Origin: Bacteroidaceae bacterium | GTDB lineage: Bacteria; Bacteroidota; Bacteroidia; Bacteroidales; Bacteroidaceae | NCBI GenBank assembly: GCA_016292045.1 | Contig: JAEEZX010000053.1 | Location: 1 to 64,000, forward strand | Length of the DNA: 64,000 nucleotides | Reading direction: 5' to 3' | In this document: piece by piece, positions 1 to 9,004 of the stretch | Position numbering within the stretch: the first letter of the stretch is position 1 | Layout: every line of letters begins with the position of its first letter | The notes under the pieces: generated by a model | Databases searched by the model: none | What the model was told of the DNA's origin: nothing | What the model saw: the letters and a program-made list of their open reading frames with translations, nothing else | Translations under genes and position numbers: made by a program

Positions 1-216
1 ATGTACGTCGGGATCGTAGCCCTTGTTGCTGGAACGTGAGCTGGAAGACTTCTTGCTCGAAGAGGAAGAGCTGGATGTTGTCTTCTTAGCGGCAGTAGTC
101 GTAGTGGTCTTTGCGGGAGCTGCACTCTTGGACCTTGCTGTGGTCTTTGACTGTGCGCCGGCATTCAGTGCGAGTGCCATTGCAAACACTGTGACAAAAA
201 GCTTAATGTAATTCAT
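1..216 (-). CDS. N-terminus of a secreted Ser/Lys/Thr-rich protein (cut by window edge)
   Basis: The minus-strand frame opens at an ATG at 216 and runs off the window after 72 codons, so only the N-terminus is visible. It begins with a typical signal peptide (MNYIKLFVTVFAMALALNAG, then AQS as the likely cleavage region). The next 45 residues are low complexity: Thr/Ala/Lys, then a run of seven Ser followed by KKSSSSRSSNKG. Such a linker usually separates a signal peptide from an envelope domain, but the domain itself lies outside the window, so I give no function. A TACTTTTG box 50 bp upstream and two sets of direct repeats beyond it suggest a regulated promoter. Confidence 0.75.
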   Translation of the reverse strand, partial: MNYIKLFVTVFAMALALNAGAQSKTTARSKSAAPAKTTTTTAAKKTTSSSSSSSKKSSSSRSSNKGYDPDVH

Positions 217-269
217 AATTGTAAGTGTTGAATTAAACGATATTTTGAACTAATTTGTTAAATTCTTCA

Positions 270-277
270 CAAAAGTA
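270..277 (-). promoter_or_regulatory. Bacteroidota -7 promoter box of the secreted-protein gene
   Basis: On the minus strand this reads TACTTTTG, matching TAnnTTTG. It would give a start site near 263 and a leader of about 47 nt. Confidence 0.6.
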
Positions 278-300
278 TTAAAAAACCTTATCAAAAATCG

Positions 301-334
301 TTCAAATTCACAAAAAAACATTTCAAATTCACAA
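301..334. repeat. 13-bp direct repeat pair, 21-bp period, upstream of a promoter
   Basis: TTCAAATTCACAA occurs at 301-313 and again at 322-334 without mismatch. The 21-bp period is two helical turns, so both copies face the same side of the DNA. They lie just upstream of the -7 box at 270-277, where an activator would sit. An AraC-family regulator gene lies immediately upstream, and such regulators commonly bind direct repeats, but a link is inference. Confidence 0.6.
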
Positions 335-347
335 TCGGAACGTTTTC

Positions 348-377
348 TTACCGAAATTTCCGATTACCGAAATTTCC
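348..377. repeat. 14-bp direct repeat pair, 16-bp period
   Basis: TTACCGAAATTTCC occurs at 348-361 and 364-377, identical in both copies. Each contains the palindrome GAAATTTC. It sits between the end of the AraC-type gene and the 13-bp repeat pair, in the upstream region of the secreted-protein gene. Confidence 0.6.
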
Positions 378-424
378 ACCAAGGCACAGAAAAGCACGAT
401 GAAATTAGAAAAAATGCCATAATT

Positions 425-1612
425 CTAGCGTTTCTTGTCCTGATACTCCTTGGGGCTGATGTGCATATAAAGCTTGAAATTGCGATAGAAGGACGTCCCG
501 CTGTTGAATCCCGAGTTTTCCGCCACTTCCGTAAGCGCCATCCTGGGGTTCTCATCAATCAATGCCTGTGCATACGTCACGCGCATGCGGTTGATATATT
601 CGGAGAACGACATCTTCATCTCCCGGTTGATGGCCAGGTAGATGTAGTTGCGATTGGTGGCTAAACGGGTGGAAAGGTCTGCTATCTTCAGGTTGGGTTG
701 CAGATAAAGTTTCTCCTCAATCATGAGACGCTCAATGCGCTGGCGCAACAGCGAGACATCCACTTCTGGGGAATCTGCCGGACTGTCGGGAAAGGCGGTT
801 CCCTCTTCATCCTGCTCTATGTGCCATATATTGAACTGTGTGTGGCATCCGATGTAACCGATGGCGAACATCAGCACGGAAAAGGCAGCGGAGGGGAGAG
901 TGAGCAGCCACTGGGAATCCACAAAACGATAGCGCCCCACAAGGTTGCACACGAAGGATGCCGCCGATGTGACAACGAAGGCAAGCAGCATATGATGGAG
1001 CGAGACGAGCGATTTGTTTTCGGTGTTGGCATAACTGTTGTTGAGCAGACGCTCATACTGCGCGATGCGACGGTTGCCCAGTACGAACACCGCAATGACC
1101 AATGCGCCAAATATCGCCTTGCATACATCGTGAACATACATCTGGTATGCACCGGCAAGCCCCATTTCCGGACGTTCGCCCCGATAGAGATACTGCTCAA
1201 TGAAAAGGGCTGTGTCCTCACCGCTCATCTGTCCGTAGAGCAGAGCGGCAGCCGTTCCGCCCGCGATGGCCGGCAAAAGCAGTGCCAGTTGTCTGCGTCG
1301 GACGCCTTTGCGCTGTGTGAGCTTGCAGATATAGAGATAGTAGAGAGGATAGACGGCCAGATTGGCGGCCACATAAAGCGAATCGGACAGCGGCAGCAGG
1401 GATGTCAGGCGGTTGAAGTAGATGTAGTGGTCGAAATAGAGTTCGGCCGTGACAATCAGAAACAGCAGCAGGTAGTAGCGCGGACGCACCCATCCCAAGT
1501 TTTTTGTCGCCGCTTCCGTGTGCAGCCGGGCCAGCACGATGTCGCAAATCAAGGTGACTGCCCAAAACAGGCAGACTAAAATCGGGAGTGAAGTGAGCAG
1601 TATCTGTATCAT
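425..1612 (-). CDS. Membrane-anchored AraC-family transcriptional regulator
   Basis: A 395-residue protein. The first two thirds contain several hydrophobic segments (from the N-terminal MIQILLTSLPILVCLFWAV onward, six or seven in all), and the last ~100 residues are an AraC/XylS double helix-turn-helix with IADLSTRLATNRNYIYLAIN as the first HTH and EVAENSGFNSGTSFYRNFK as the second, ending SPKEYQDKK. This arrangement of polytopic membrane sensor plus AraC domain is common in Bacteroidales. The ATG at 1610-1612 follows a TACCTTTG promoter box. The ligand is unknown. The next gene on the same strand is a secreted protein whose promoter carries direct repeats, so it is a plausible target. Confidence 0.85.
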   Translation of the reverse strand: MIQILLTSLPILVCLFWAVTLICDIVLARLHTEAATKNLGWVRPRYYLLLFLIVTAELYFDHYIYFNRLTSLLPLSDSLYVAANLAVYPLYYLYICKLTQRKGVRRRQLALLLPAIAGGTAAALLYGQMSGEDTALFIEQYLYRGERPEMGLAGAYQMYVHDVCKAIFGALVIAVFVLGNRRIAQYERLLNNSYANTENKSLVSLHHMLLAFVVTSAASFVCNLVGRYRFVDSQWLLTLPSAAFSVLMFAIGYIGCHTQFNIWHIEQDEEGTAFPDSPADSPEVDVSLLRQRIERLMIEEKLYLQPNLKIADLSTRLATNRNYIYLAINREMKMSFSEYINRMRVTYAQALIDENPRMALTEVAENSGFNSGTSFYRNFKLYMHISPKEYQDKKR

Positions 1613-1668
1613 CGTTGCACAGGCGGTGAAGATGGTTAAATCATGGTTATTCCATTATATATACGGAG

Positions 1669-1676
1669 CAAAGGTA
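1669..1676 (-). promoter_or_regulatory. -7 promoter box of the AraC-type regulator gene
   Basis: Minus strand reads TACCTTTG, a perfect TAnnTTTG match, 57 bp upstream of the start codon. Confidence 0.65.
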
Positions 1677-1739
1677 TGAAAAATATTCATTTTAGGTAAA
1701 AAAAGACGCCGGCGACATCCGTTATGAAAGCTTTTTTCG

Positions 1740-1747
1740 TATCTTTG
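1740..1747 (+). promoter_or_regulatory. -7 promoter box of the M16/rsbW/feoAB operon
   Basis: TATCTTTG, 23 bp before the GTG start of the peptidase gene. No clear TTTG element at -33. Confidence 0.65.
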
Positions 1748-1769
1748 CGCATGAATAAGTTGTAAAACA

Positions 1770-2895
1770 GTGACAAATATCTCTTCCATAAAGGCAAAAC
1801 TGCCCGAAGGAATGCGTCTGGTGACAGGCGGAGAGACTGCGGGGATAGCCTACGTGGGCATCGCCGTGAAAGCCGGCACGCGCGACGAGTACGACGACGA
1901 GAGCGGTATGGCGCATTTTCTTGAACACCTCTCGTTTAAGGGTACGGAGAAGCGCACCGCCACGCGAATCATACAGCGCATGGAGAGCGTGGGAGGCGAA
2001 CTGAACGCATTCACGGGCAAGGAGGAGACGATATTCTACTGCGCCTGCGAGAGGCAGTATGTGGGGCGCGCGGTGGAGCTGCTGCTCGACATCGTGTTTC
2101 ACAGCACATATCCCGAGGAGGAGATGCGTCACGAGGTGGAAGTGGTGGTGGACGAGATAGAGAGCTACAACGACTCGCCCGCCGAACTCATCTACGACGA
2201 CTTCGAGGCATTGCTCTTCGAGGGCAAACCGCTGGGACGCAGCATACTGGGAAAGGCGGATGCCCTGAGAGGCTACAGGACGGAGGACGTGAAGGCCTTC
2301 GCCGACCGTATGTATAAACCGGAAAACAGCTTGCTCTTTGTCTATGGTGCGTGAAGTGACGATAGAGAAAAACACCCACCAGGCCCACGTGATGATGGGG
2401 CACACGGCATACGGGGGAAAGGATGAGAAGCATCTGGCGCTCTTCCTTCTCAACAACATACTGGGAGGCCCCGCAATGTCGAGCCGCCTGAATATGGCGC
2501 TGAGGGAGAAGCAGGGACTCGTGTACACCGTGCAGAGCTCGTTGACCACATACACCGACACGGGAGTGTGGAGCATATATTTCGGATGCGACCAGAAGGA
2601 CGTGAAGCGATGCAGGAGGCTGGTGACGCGCGAACTGCAGAAACTGGTGGACGCCCCGCTCTCGGAGCAAGCCCTCAATGCCGCAAAGCGACAGCTGAAG
2701 GGGCAGGTGCACCTCTCCTACGAGAACAAGGAGGAGGTGGCGCTGGGAATGGGCAAGCGCGTGCTGCACTACGGACACTACCGCACCGCCGAGGAGATAA
2801 TAGAAGCAATAGACCGGCTCACGGCGAAGCAGTTGCACGAAGTGGCCTGCGAAGTGATGAATCCTGAAAACCTGACGATACTCATGTATGTCTAA
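1770..2895 (+). pseudogene. M16 family zinc peptidase, broken by an internal deletion and frameshift
   Basis: Two reading frames together make one pitrilysin-type peptidase. The first (GTG at 1770, TGA ending 2354, 194 aa) carries the zinc motif HFLEH (residues 49-53) and the third ligand in VVDEI (about residue 129), and ends at PENSLLFVYGA. The second (ATG at 2344 to 2895) resumes at REVTIEKNTHQAHVMMG and continues through the C-terminal half including LLNNILGGPAMSSRLN. Intact Bacteroidales homologues are about 410 aa; about 40 residues linking the two halves are missing here and the frame changes at the junction. The ATG of the second part overlaps the stop of the first by 11 bp, so translation by re-initiation as two half-proteins is possible. 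First gene of the operon with the RsbW-like and Feo genes. Confidence 0.8.
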
Positions 2896-2910
2896 CCAAT
2901 AATCAAGACT

Positions 2911-3327
2911 ATGACACACCGGATTGTTTTATACGATGACCTGTCCGAAATCGAGCGGCTGACGGAATTCATGGATCAGCTGGTGGAGGAACTGGAGCTG
3001 GATTTCGCCGACGGATACAATCTGCACCTGGCACTGGAGGAAGCCTGTTCCAACATCATACGGTATGCATATCCGGGAGAGACGGGTAAGACATTCTGCC
3101 TCGATGTGGAGGCAAATGAGAAGAGTGTGGTGTTTACGCTGACGGACAGCGGCATACCGTTCAATCCGCTGGAGAACGCTCCCGAGGTGGATATCACGCT
3201 GTCGGCGGAGGAAAGGGAAATAGGAGGTCTGGGCATCTTCCTCATCAAGAACGTGATGAGCTCTGTGGCATACGAGCGCAGGGGAGGAGAGAATATACTT
3301 ACAATGACTTATCTCAGAACACATTGA
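2911..3327 (+). CDS. RsbW-like ATP-binding anti-sigma factor / serine kinase
   Basis: A 138-residue GHKL (HATPase_c) protein of the RsbW/SpoIIAB type. The N-box is HLALEEACSNIIRYAY (about residues 40-55), followed by a G1-like DSGIPFNP and a G2-like GGLGIFLIKNVM. In Gram-positive bacteria such proteins phosphorylate a STAS-domain antagonist and bind a sigma factor; in Bacteroidota they are widespread but poorly characterised. No STAS or sigma gene is adjacent. It starts 15 bp after the peptidase remnant and its stop overlaps the TTG start of feoAB (TTGA), so it is translationally coupled to iron uptake. Confidence 0.85.
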   Translation: MTHRIVLYDDLSEIERLTEFMDQLVEELELDFADGYNLHLALEEACSNIIRYAYPGETGKTFCLDVEANEKSVVFTLTDSGIPFNPLENAPEVDITLSAEEREIGGLGIFLIKNVMSSVAYERRGGENILTMTYLRTH

Positions 3328-5690
3328 AACTATCTGAACTCAACATAGGAAAGTCGGCACGCATCACCGCTGTGGGCGGCGACGGCGCGCTGCGTCAGCA
3401 CCTTCTGGATATGGGTGTCATACCGGGTGCCGACGTCACACTCGTGAGGCACGCCCCGATGGGCGACCCCATCGAGATACGCATCCACGGCTACGAACTC
3501 ACCATGCGCAAGGCGGATGCCTCGCAGATAGACATCGCGACAAAGGGTTTGGGTGCAAGCCTTGAGGCAGACCCCTCGGAGGATGCCTACGTGACACAGG
3601 TGCCGGAGATACCGCACCCGGGACTCGGTGAGGGCGGTCGCTATCATGAGGAGCAGACTGCCGGACAGAATGTCAAACCGCAGGCCGCAGGTGTCAACGA
3701 GATAATAAAACTGGCCCTCGTGGGCAATCAGAACTGCGGCAAGACGACGCTCTTCAACCGTCTCACGGGCAGCAACCAGCACGTGGGCAACTTCCCCGGT
3801 GTCACGGTGGAGCGCAAGGACGGCACGGTGAAGGGACATCCGAGGGTGACCATCACCGACCTGCCGGGCATCTATTCCCTCTCGCCGTATACGAACGAGG
3901 AAGTGGTGTCGCGGCGCTTCGTACTGGAACAGAAGCCGCAGGCCATCATCAATATCGTCGACACAACGTGTATAGAGCGCAGCCTGTATCTCACCATGCA
4001 ACTCATGGAACTGGGCAGGCCGATGGTCCTGGCACTCAACTTCATCGATGAGATGGAGGCAGCCGGGGGTACGGTGCGTGTGAACGAACTGGAGCAGATG
4101 CTGGGCGTTCCCGTGGTGCCCATCTGTGCCGTGAGCGGAGACGGTGTGGACGAACTCATCGACCACGTGCTCCACGTGGCGCGCTATCAGGAGGGACCTC
4201 TGCGGCAGGACTTCTGTCCGTCGACGGGACCCCGTTCGGCTGTGCACCGCTCGCTGCATGCCGTGATGCATCTGATAGAAGACCACGCGGAGAGAGCCGG
4301 TATACCGCTACGTTTTGCAGCCACAAAGCTGATGGAGGGCGACACGCTCACTAGCGAGGCGCTGCATCTCTCGCAGAACGAACAGGAGACGATAGAACAC
4401 CTGCTCAGGCAGATGGAGGAAGAGCGCGGTATGGACCGTCAGGCAACGATGGCGGATATGCGCTACGCCTTCATACTGAGTGTGGCAAAAAGGACGGTGG
4501 TGCATCCCAGGGAGAGCAGGGAGCATCGTCGCAGTCAGCGCATCGACCGCATACTCACGGGGCGCTGGACGGCGCTGCCTTCGTTCATCGGTATCATGGC
4601 GCTCATATTCTGGTTCACCTTCAACAGCGTGGGAGCCTGGCTGCAGGAAGTCTTCGAGGAAGGCATCGACGCCTTCACGGGTGCTGCAGACAGTCTGCTC
4701 ACGGCCTGGGACATAGCTCCTGCCGTGCATTCGCTCGTCACGGACGGCGTGCTGGCGGGTGTAGGCAGCGTGCTCTCGTTCCTGCCGATAATCATCTGTC
4801 TCTTCTTCTTCCTCTCAATGCTGGAGGACAGCGGATACATGGCGCGCATCGCCTTCGTGATGGACAAACCGCTGCGACGGCTGGGACTCTCGGGCCGCAG
4901 CATCGTGCCGCTGCTGATGGGATTCGGATGCTCCGTGCCGAGCATCATGGCTTCGCGCACTCTTCCCAGTGAGCGCGACCGCAAAATGACGATACTGCTC
5001 ACACCTTTCATGTCGTGCACGGCGAAGATACCCATTTACGCCTTCTTCGTGGCGGCTTTCTTCCCCGGCAACGGAGCGTGGGTGATGATGTCGATGTATC
5101 TCATCGGTATCGTTGTGGGCATACTGATGGCTCTGCTGCTCAAGCGCACGGCGTTTCGCGGCGAGGCGGTGCCGTTCGTGATGGAGCTGCCCAACTACCG
5201 CTGTCCCATTCCCCGCAACGTGCTTCACCTGCTGTGGGAAAAGGCGAAGGACTTCCTGGAGAGGGCCTTCACCGTCATCTTCCTGGCGAGCATCGTGATA
5301 TGGTTCCTGCAGACGTTCAATTTCCACATGGAGATGGTGGGCGACAACATCGACAGTATGCTGGCGCAGATAGCATCTCCCATCGCGCTGCTCTTCCAGC
5401 CTCTCGGTCTGGGCGACTGGCGTATCATCACGGCGCTCGTGAGCGGTTTCCTCGCCAAGGAGAGCGTGGTGAGCACACTGGGAGGTCTGTTCACACCGGA
5501 GTCTCTGCAGGCCGCTCTGAATGCCACCACCTGCTACACGCTGATGGTGTTCTGTCTGCTCTACACGCCCTGTGTGGCAGCGATTGCGACAGTGCGCCGT
5601 GAACTCGGCGGCAAGTGGGCAATGATTGTTGTAGGCCTGCAATGCCTCGTGGCTTGGCTCGTGGCCTGGATGTTTGCTTTGGTGCTATGA
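3324..5690 (+). CDS. feoB: Ferrous iron transporter, fused FeoA-FeoB
   Basis: A 788-residue inner-membrane Fe(II) transporter. Residues 1-75 are an SH3-like FeoA domain (MKLSELNIGK at the start), which is a separate small protein in Proteobacteria. The G domain begins with the P-loop GNQNCGKTT at about residue 133, followed by GVTVERK and the G3 motif DLPGIYSLSPY. The C-terminal half is the polytopic Gate/FeoB_C region, including GFGCSVPSIMASRTL and LLYTPCVAAIATVRREL. The TTG start is chosen because MKLSEL is the usual beginning of the Bacteroidales fused protein and because it overlaps the rsbW-like stop. The stop overlaps the next small gene by 4 bp. Confidence 0.95.
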   Translation: MKLSELNIGKSARITAVGGDGALRQHLLDMGVIPGADVTLVRHAPMGDPIEIRIHGYELTMRKADASQIDIATKGLGASLEADPSEDAYVTQVPEIPHPGLGEGGRYHEEQTAGQNVKPQAAGVNEIIKLALVGNQNCGKTTLFNRLTGSNQHVGNFPGVTVERKDGTVKGHPRVTITDLPGIYSLSPYTNEEVVSRRFVLEQKPQAIINIVDTTCIERSLYLTMQLMELGRPMVLALNFIDEMEAAGGTVRVNELEQMLGVPVVPICAVSGDGVDELIDHVLHVARYQEGPLRQDFCPSTGPRSAVHRSLHAVMHLIEDHAERAGIPLRFAATKLMEGDTLTSEALHLSQNEQETIEHLLRQMEEERGMDRQATMADMRYAFILSVAKRTVVHPRESREHRRSQRIDRILTGRWTALPSFIGIMALIFWFTFNSVGAWLQEVFEEGIDAFTGAADSLLTAWDIAPAVHSLVTDGVLAGVGSVLSFLPIIICLFFFLSMLEDSGYMARIAFVMDKPLRRLGLSGRSIVPLLMGFGCSVPSIMASRTLPSERDRKMTILLTPFMSCTAKIPIYAFFVAAFFPGNGAWVMMSMYLIGIVVGILMALLLKRTAFRGEAVPFVMELPNYRCPIPRNVLHLLWEKAKDFLERAFTVIFLASIVIWFLQTFNFHMEMVGDNIDSMLAQIASPIALLFQPLGLGDWRIITALVSGFLAKESVVSTLGGLFTPESLQAALNATTCYTLMVFCLLYTPCVAAIATVRRELGGKWAMIVVGLQCLVAWLVAWMFALVL

Positions 5691-5842
5691 ATGTGCAGAG
5701 TTGGATAGTGCTCGCGGTGGTGGTCGTCACGTTCGTGGCGGTGTTTCGCTACTACTGGAAGAAGCAGCGCAGAAGCGGCGGTTGCAGTTGCGGCTGCTGC
5801 GATAGTTGCGGAGCGAGCGGCAGCTGCGGCATCAAACGCTGA
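5687..5842 (+). CDS. FeoB-associated Cys-rich membrane protein
   Basis: A 51-residue protein beginning at an ATG that overlaps the feoB stop (ATGA). It has one hydrophobic helix (WIVLAVVVVTFVAVF) followed by a basic stretch and a Cys-rich tail (GGCSCGCCDSCGASGSCG, six Cys). This matches the small proteins encoded next to feoB in Bacteroidota and Firmicutes (PF12669 type). A metal-handling role beside the transporter is inferred from the Cys content and the coupling to feoB. An upstream start at 5615 would be inside feoB and is not needed. Confidence 0.85.
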   Translation: MNVQSWIVLAVVVVTFVAVFRYYWKKQRRSGGCSCGCCDSCGASGSCGIKR

Positions 5843-5846
5843 AACA

Positions 5847-6536
5847 TTACAGCAAGCCTTCGAGCACAAGATTAGGACACAGCGTCACCTCTTCAGAAAG
5901 CGTCAGAGGAATGCCTCCCGTGTAGAACACCTGCACCCGGGGAAGGCGTTCGCGTGCCGCACGGATATATCCCTCCATCTCATATCTGAGTCCGTTGAAT
6001 GCGCCTCCGCGCATGGCTCCTTCCGTGGTGAGCGCCCAAATGGGAGCCTCGCCGTCGGGAGATACGGACGGGAGTGCCGCCGTGTGTTCGTGCATACTCT
6101 CCAGTCGCAGGCGCAATCCTGGTGAAATGATGCCCCCGAGATGCTCTCCCTCGCGACTGACGAGATCGGTGGTGAGGCAGGTGCCGCAGTCAATGACGAG
6201 CACGTCGCATCCCTGTGTCCTGCGCCTGGCTCCGAGGACGGCGGCAAGGCGGTCTTCTCCGAGAGCCTGCGGAGCATCCACCAGTGCCCACTCCTCATCG
6301 TTGTGCAGCGCCTGCACGTCGCGCACTCTGAGTATCTTCTTGCCGCGCTCCCGGGCGAGGGCAAAAAGCTGTGAGGGCGACGGACCGACGAGCGAGAGAC
6401 GCACCTCCTCGCAGGCGTCCAGCAACTGCGCCCACGGCACTTCGTCGTAGGCATAGCGCTTTACGTCCGTCACCTCGCGCCCGTTGCTGAGAGAGACTTT
6501 GACGCAGGTGTTGCCGATGTCTGTGAGCAGTATCAA
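5847..6536 (-). CDS. coaX: Type III pantothenate kinase
   Basis: A 229-residue ASKHA-fold kinase that phosphorylates pantothenate, the first step of coenzyme A synthesis. The phosphate-1 motif is DIGNTCVKVSL at the N-terminus, and VLVIDCGTCLTTDLV with the following GGIISPGLRLRLESM are the other family signatures. The start overlaps the stop of the upstream arabinofuranosidase gene by 4 bp, so it is the last gene of that operon. It converges on the Feo operon with a 4-bp gap. Confidence 0.92.
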   Translation of the reverse strand: MILLTDIGNTCVKVSLSNGREVTDVKRYAYDEVPWAQLLDACEEVRLSLVGPSPSQLFALARERGKKILRVRDVQALHNDEEWALVDAPQALGEDRLAAVLGARRRTQGCDVLVIDCGTCLTTDLVSREGEHLGGIISPGLRLRLESMHEHTAALPSVSPDGEAPIWALTTEGAMRGGAFNGLRYEMEGYIRAARERLPRVQVFYTGGIPLTLSEEVTLCPNLVLEGLL

Positions 6537-8989
6537 CGCTTCAGTCGCAATATCTGATATGAGTATGCGGGCAGGGTGAGCGAAGAGGGAATCTGCTGCA
6601 GTTCCTGCGATGTGGGAGCCGACACCTCACGGTCTTCGGGAGAGTCTGATGTGAAGGTGGTGAGAACGGCTTTGCTCCATCCCTCGCCGGCACCGTTGAC
6701 AGTGAGTGGCATCTCCGTTTCCTTGGGCAGTGCGTTCACCACCTTGATGATGAGGTCGCCGCTCTCCTTGTCGAGCGTCACGGAGTGTGACACACGCAGT
6801 CTGGCATCGGCGCTGTTCTTGCCCTTCATGGTGAACTTGCCCTCTGCGTAGACGTATTCGTCACCGGCATTCTGACCGGCAAGCATCTGCACGTAGTAGT
6901 TGGGCGTGGGCTTCACTTCCGTGTTGTTGAAATAAATCATGTCGGGATTCCACTGTGTGTGGCCCTCTCTGGCGAGAAGCGGAGCGTAACTGCTCATGCA
7001 TACCACGTCGCCGTTGCGTTCGAGATTGTTGATGTGGATGGCTTCTGCCAGAGCGTTCTCCATGCGGTTGCCCCTGCTTGCCCATTCGCCGAGATACACC
7101 TTCGTGCCGCCGCGGCGGTATTTGTCGTAGAAGTCCTGATTGTGGAGATACCATCCCACATTATTATAATAGTGCTCGTCCACGATGGAAAGATTCTTCT
7201 CGCGGGCATGCTGCCATCCGTATTCGTAGTCGCTCTTCTCCCAGAAAGGACCTACGGTGCCCACGATGGTGATTTCGGGATACACCTTCTTCACACCCTC
7301 GTTGAGATAGTCGAAGCGCTCGTTGAAGACATCGCCGAGAAGGTCCTCGTTGCCGATGCCGAGATACTTCAGGTTGAAGGGTTTCGGGTGTCCGGCCTTT
7401 GCACGCATTGCAGCCAGTTTGCTCGTGGAGGCATCTCCGTTGGCCCACTCGATGAGGTCGAGCAGTTCCTGCAGATACGATGCCATGGTGAGGGGTTTGC
7501 CGTTGTAGGTGTACTTACCGGCCTCCCAGGGAATGCCGCCCTGCTGTCCGTGGCCGCCTCTGCTGCTGTTCTGACAAGGCACTCCGGCGGCGAGTACGGG
7601 AAGCGGTTCGGCACCGATGTCTTCGCAGAACTGGAAGTATTCATAGAAGCCCAGTCCGCGTGTCTGATGATAGTGCCAGATGTTGAAGTCGGGCTGGCGC
7701 TCCCACAGTTCTCCCACGGTGGCCTGCCAGTGGTAGATGTTGTCGATACCGTTGCCGTGACTCATGCAGCCGCCCGGAAAGCGCACAAACTGCGGATGGA
7801 GTGCGGCGAGCGTCTCTGCGAGGTCTTTGCGCAGACCGTTCTCACGACCCTTGTAGGTGTCAACGGGGAAGAGACTCACCATATCGATATCGTAGTTGCC
7901 GGCCTCGGCGGGCTCCACGACGAGACGTCCGTCGGCGGTGTTGCCGGAAACTTTCAGCACGGTCTTCTGCTGCGTCCATTTCTGGCCGGCGCTGAATGTC
8001 GTCATGGCGAGTGTGGCACCTTCCTTGTCCGTCAGACGCACCTTCACCTTTCCCTTGCCTCTCAGGAACATCGAGAGGAGGTATTTCTTGCCGTCTTCCA
8101 GCACGATACCGTCCCAGCCCCCGTTCTCCAGTCGGGCACCGACGGCCTTCACCTCAAGATGTGTGTAGTGGGGGTTGTTCTCGTGCAGAGGCTGTTCCGT
8201 GCGAATGCTCCAGTCGGTGTCGTCGCCTTCCAGTTTCCATGCAGTCTTTGCCGTCCAGTTGCCTGCGTCGCGACCGTTGTATTCGAAGTCGCGGTTCTGT
8301 ACGAGTTCGGCATAGAGACCTCCGTCGGCAGAGTAGTTGATGTCCTCGAAGAAGATGCCGAATAGCATCGGCGAGATGGCTTTCTTCTCAGCCAAATTCA
8401 CCGTCACGGAATACTTCGCCTCGGAGAGATCCTCGAAACGTCCTTTGTCGCCTCTCATGTTGTCGCCCTCCTGACGGGAGCGGAAGCGAGATGCCTCTAT
8501 CTTCTTCTCCAGAGCGTCCAAAACGGCGTAGGGGATGCGGACAGCCTTGAGATAGTCCTTCTCCAGCTGCTGCCTCTTTGCCTCGAAGTCTGAGGGAGAA
8601 TAGAAAGGATAGTCCTGCGGCTTCCACAGCCAGAGGTCTTCGCTCTCGGTCGTTGCCACCTGCATCACAGAGGGGTTTAGAAGGAATTCGCTGTAGAACT
8701 TGCCGTCCTTGCAGCTGAGCACGGGAGTGTACATCTTTTTCTCCGAACCCCATTCTCCGAAGTCGGACGAGAAGACCGTCTGTCCTTCTCCCACAGGGAG
8801 CCACATGATTCCGTCGTTGGAGTACTCGACGTAAGCACCCTCCCGCGGTGAGTTGTTGCGGAGGCGCACCCATATGGAATCCGGATGGTTGCTGATGCCT
8901 TGTGCCGACAGCGTGTTGGCGGACTGCTCCGTCCTCCAGAAGGGACAGAGTGAGAAAATCACTAAGAGTGAGAGAAGAATACGTTTCAT
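6533..8989 (-). CDS. GH51 alpha-L-arabinofuranosidase, secreted
   Basis: An 818-residue enzyme that removes terminal arabinofuranose from arabinan or arabinoxylan. It has a signal peptide (MKRILLSLLVIFSLCPF), about 180 residues of N-terminal sequence not needed for the GH51 core, then the core starting at ISPMLFGIFFEDINYSADGG. The acid/base Glu lies in YLGIGNED (about residue 548) and the nucleophile in YLGEWASRG (about residue 635). The C-terminus is the usual beta-sandwich ending LPAYSYQILRLKR. It follows the DUF4954 gene by 15 bp and overlaps coaX, an odd operon for a glycosidase; no SusC/SusD pair is near. Confidence 0.93.
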   Translation of the reverse strand: MKRILLSLLVIFSLCPFWRTEQSANTLSAQGISNHPDSIWVRLRNNSPREGAYVEYSNDGIMWLPVGEGQTVFSSDFGEWGSEKKMYTPVLSCKDGKFYSEFLLNPSVMQVATTESEDLWLWKPQDYPFYSPSDFEAKRQQLEKDYLKAVRIPYAVLDALEKKIEASRFRSRQEGDNMRGDKGRFEDLSEAKYSVTVNLAEKKAISPMLFGIFFEDINYSADGGLYAELVQNRDFEYNGRDAGNWTAKTAWKLEGDDTDWSIRTEQPLHENNPHYTHLEVKAVGARLENGGWDGIVLEDGKKYLLSMFLRGKGKVKVRLTDKEGATLAMTTFSAGQKWTQQKTVLKVSGNTADGRLVVEPAEAGNYDIDMVSLFPVDTYKGRENGLRKDLAETLAALHPQFVRFPGGCMSHGNGIDNIYHWQATVGELWERQPDFNIWHYHQTRGLGFYEYFQFCEDIGAEPLPVLAAGVPCQNSSRGGHGQQGGIPWEAGKYTYNGKPLTMASYLQELLDLIEWANGDASTSKLAAMRAKAGHPKPFNLKYLGIGNEDLLGDVFNERFDYLNEGVKKVYPEITIVGTVGPFWEKSDYEYGWQHAREKNLSIVDEHYYNNVGWYLHNQDFYDKYRRGGTKVYLGEWASRGNRMENALAEAIHINNLERNGDVVCMSSYAPLLAREGHTQWNPDMIYFNNTEVKPTPNYYVQMLAGQNAGDEYVYAEGKFTMKGKNSADARLRVSHSVTLDKESGDLIIKVVNALPKETEMPLTVNGAGEGWSKAVLTTFTSDSPEDREVSAPTSQELQQIPSSLTLPAYSYQILRLKR

Positions 8990-9004
8990 GGATATGTTGC
9001 GTGT

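Noticed and set aside
698..1579. Long plus-strand frame opposite the AraC-type gene
   Set aside because: It is the antisense shadow of a recognised gene and has no domain, signal peptide or ribosome-binding site.
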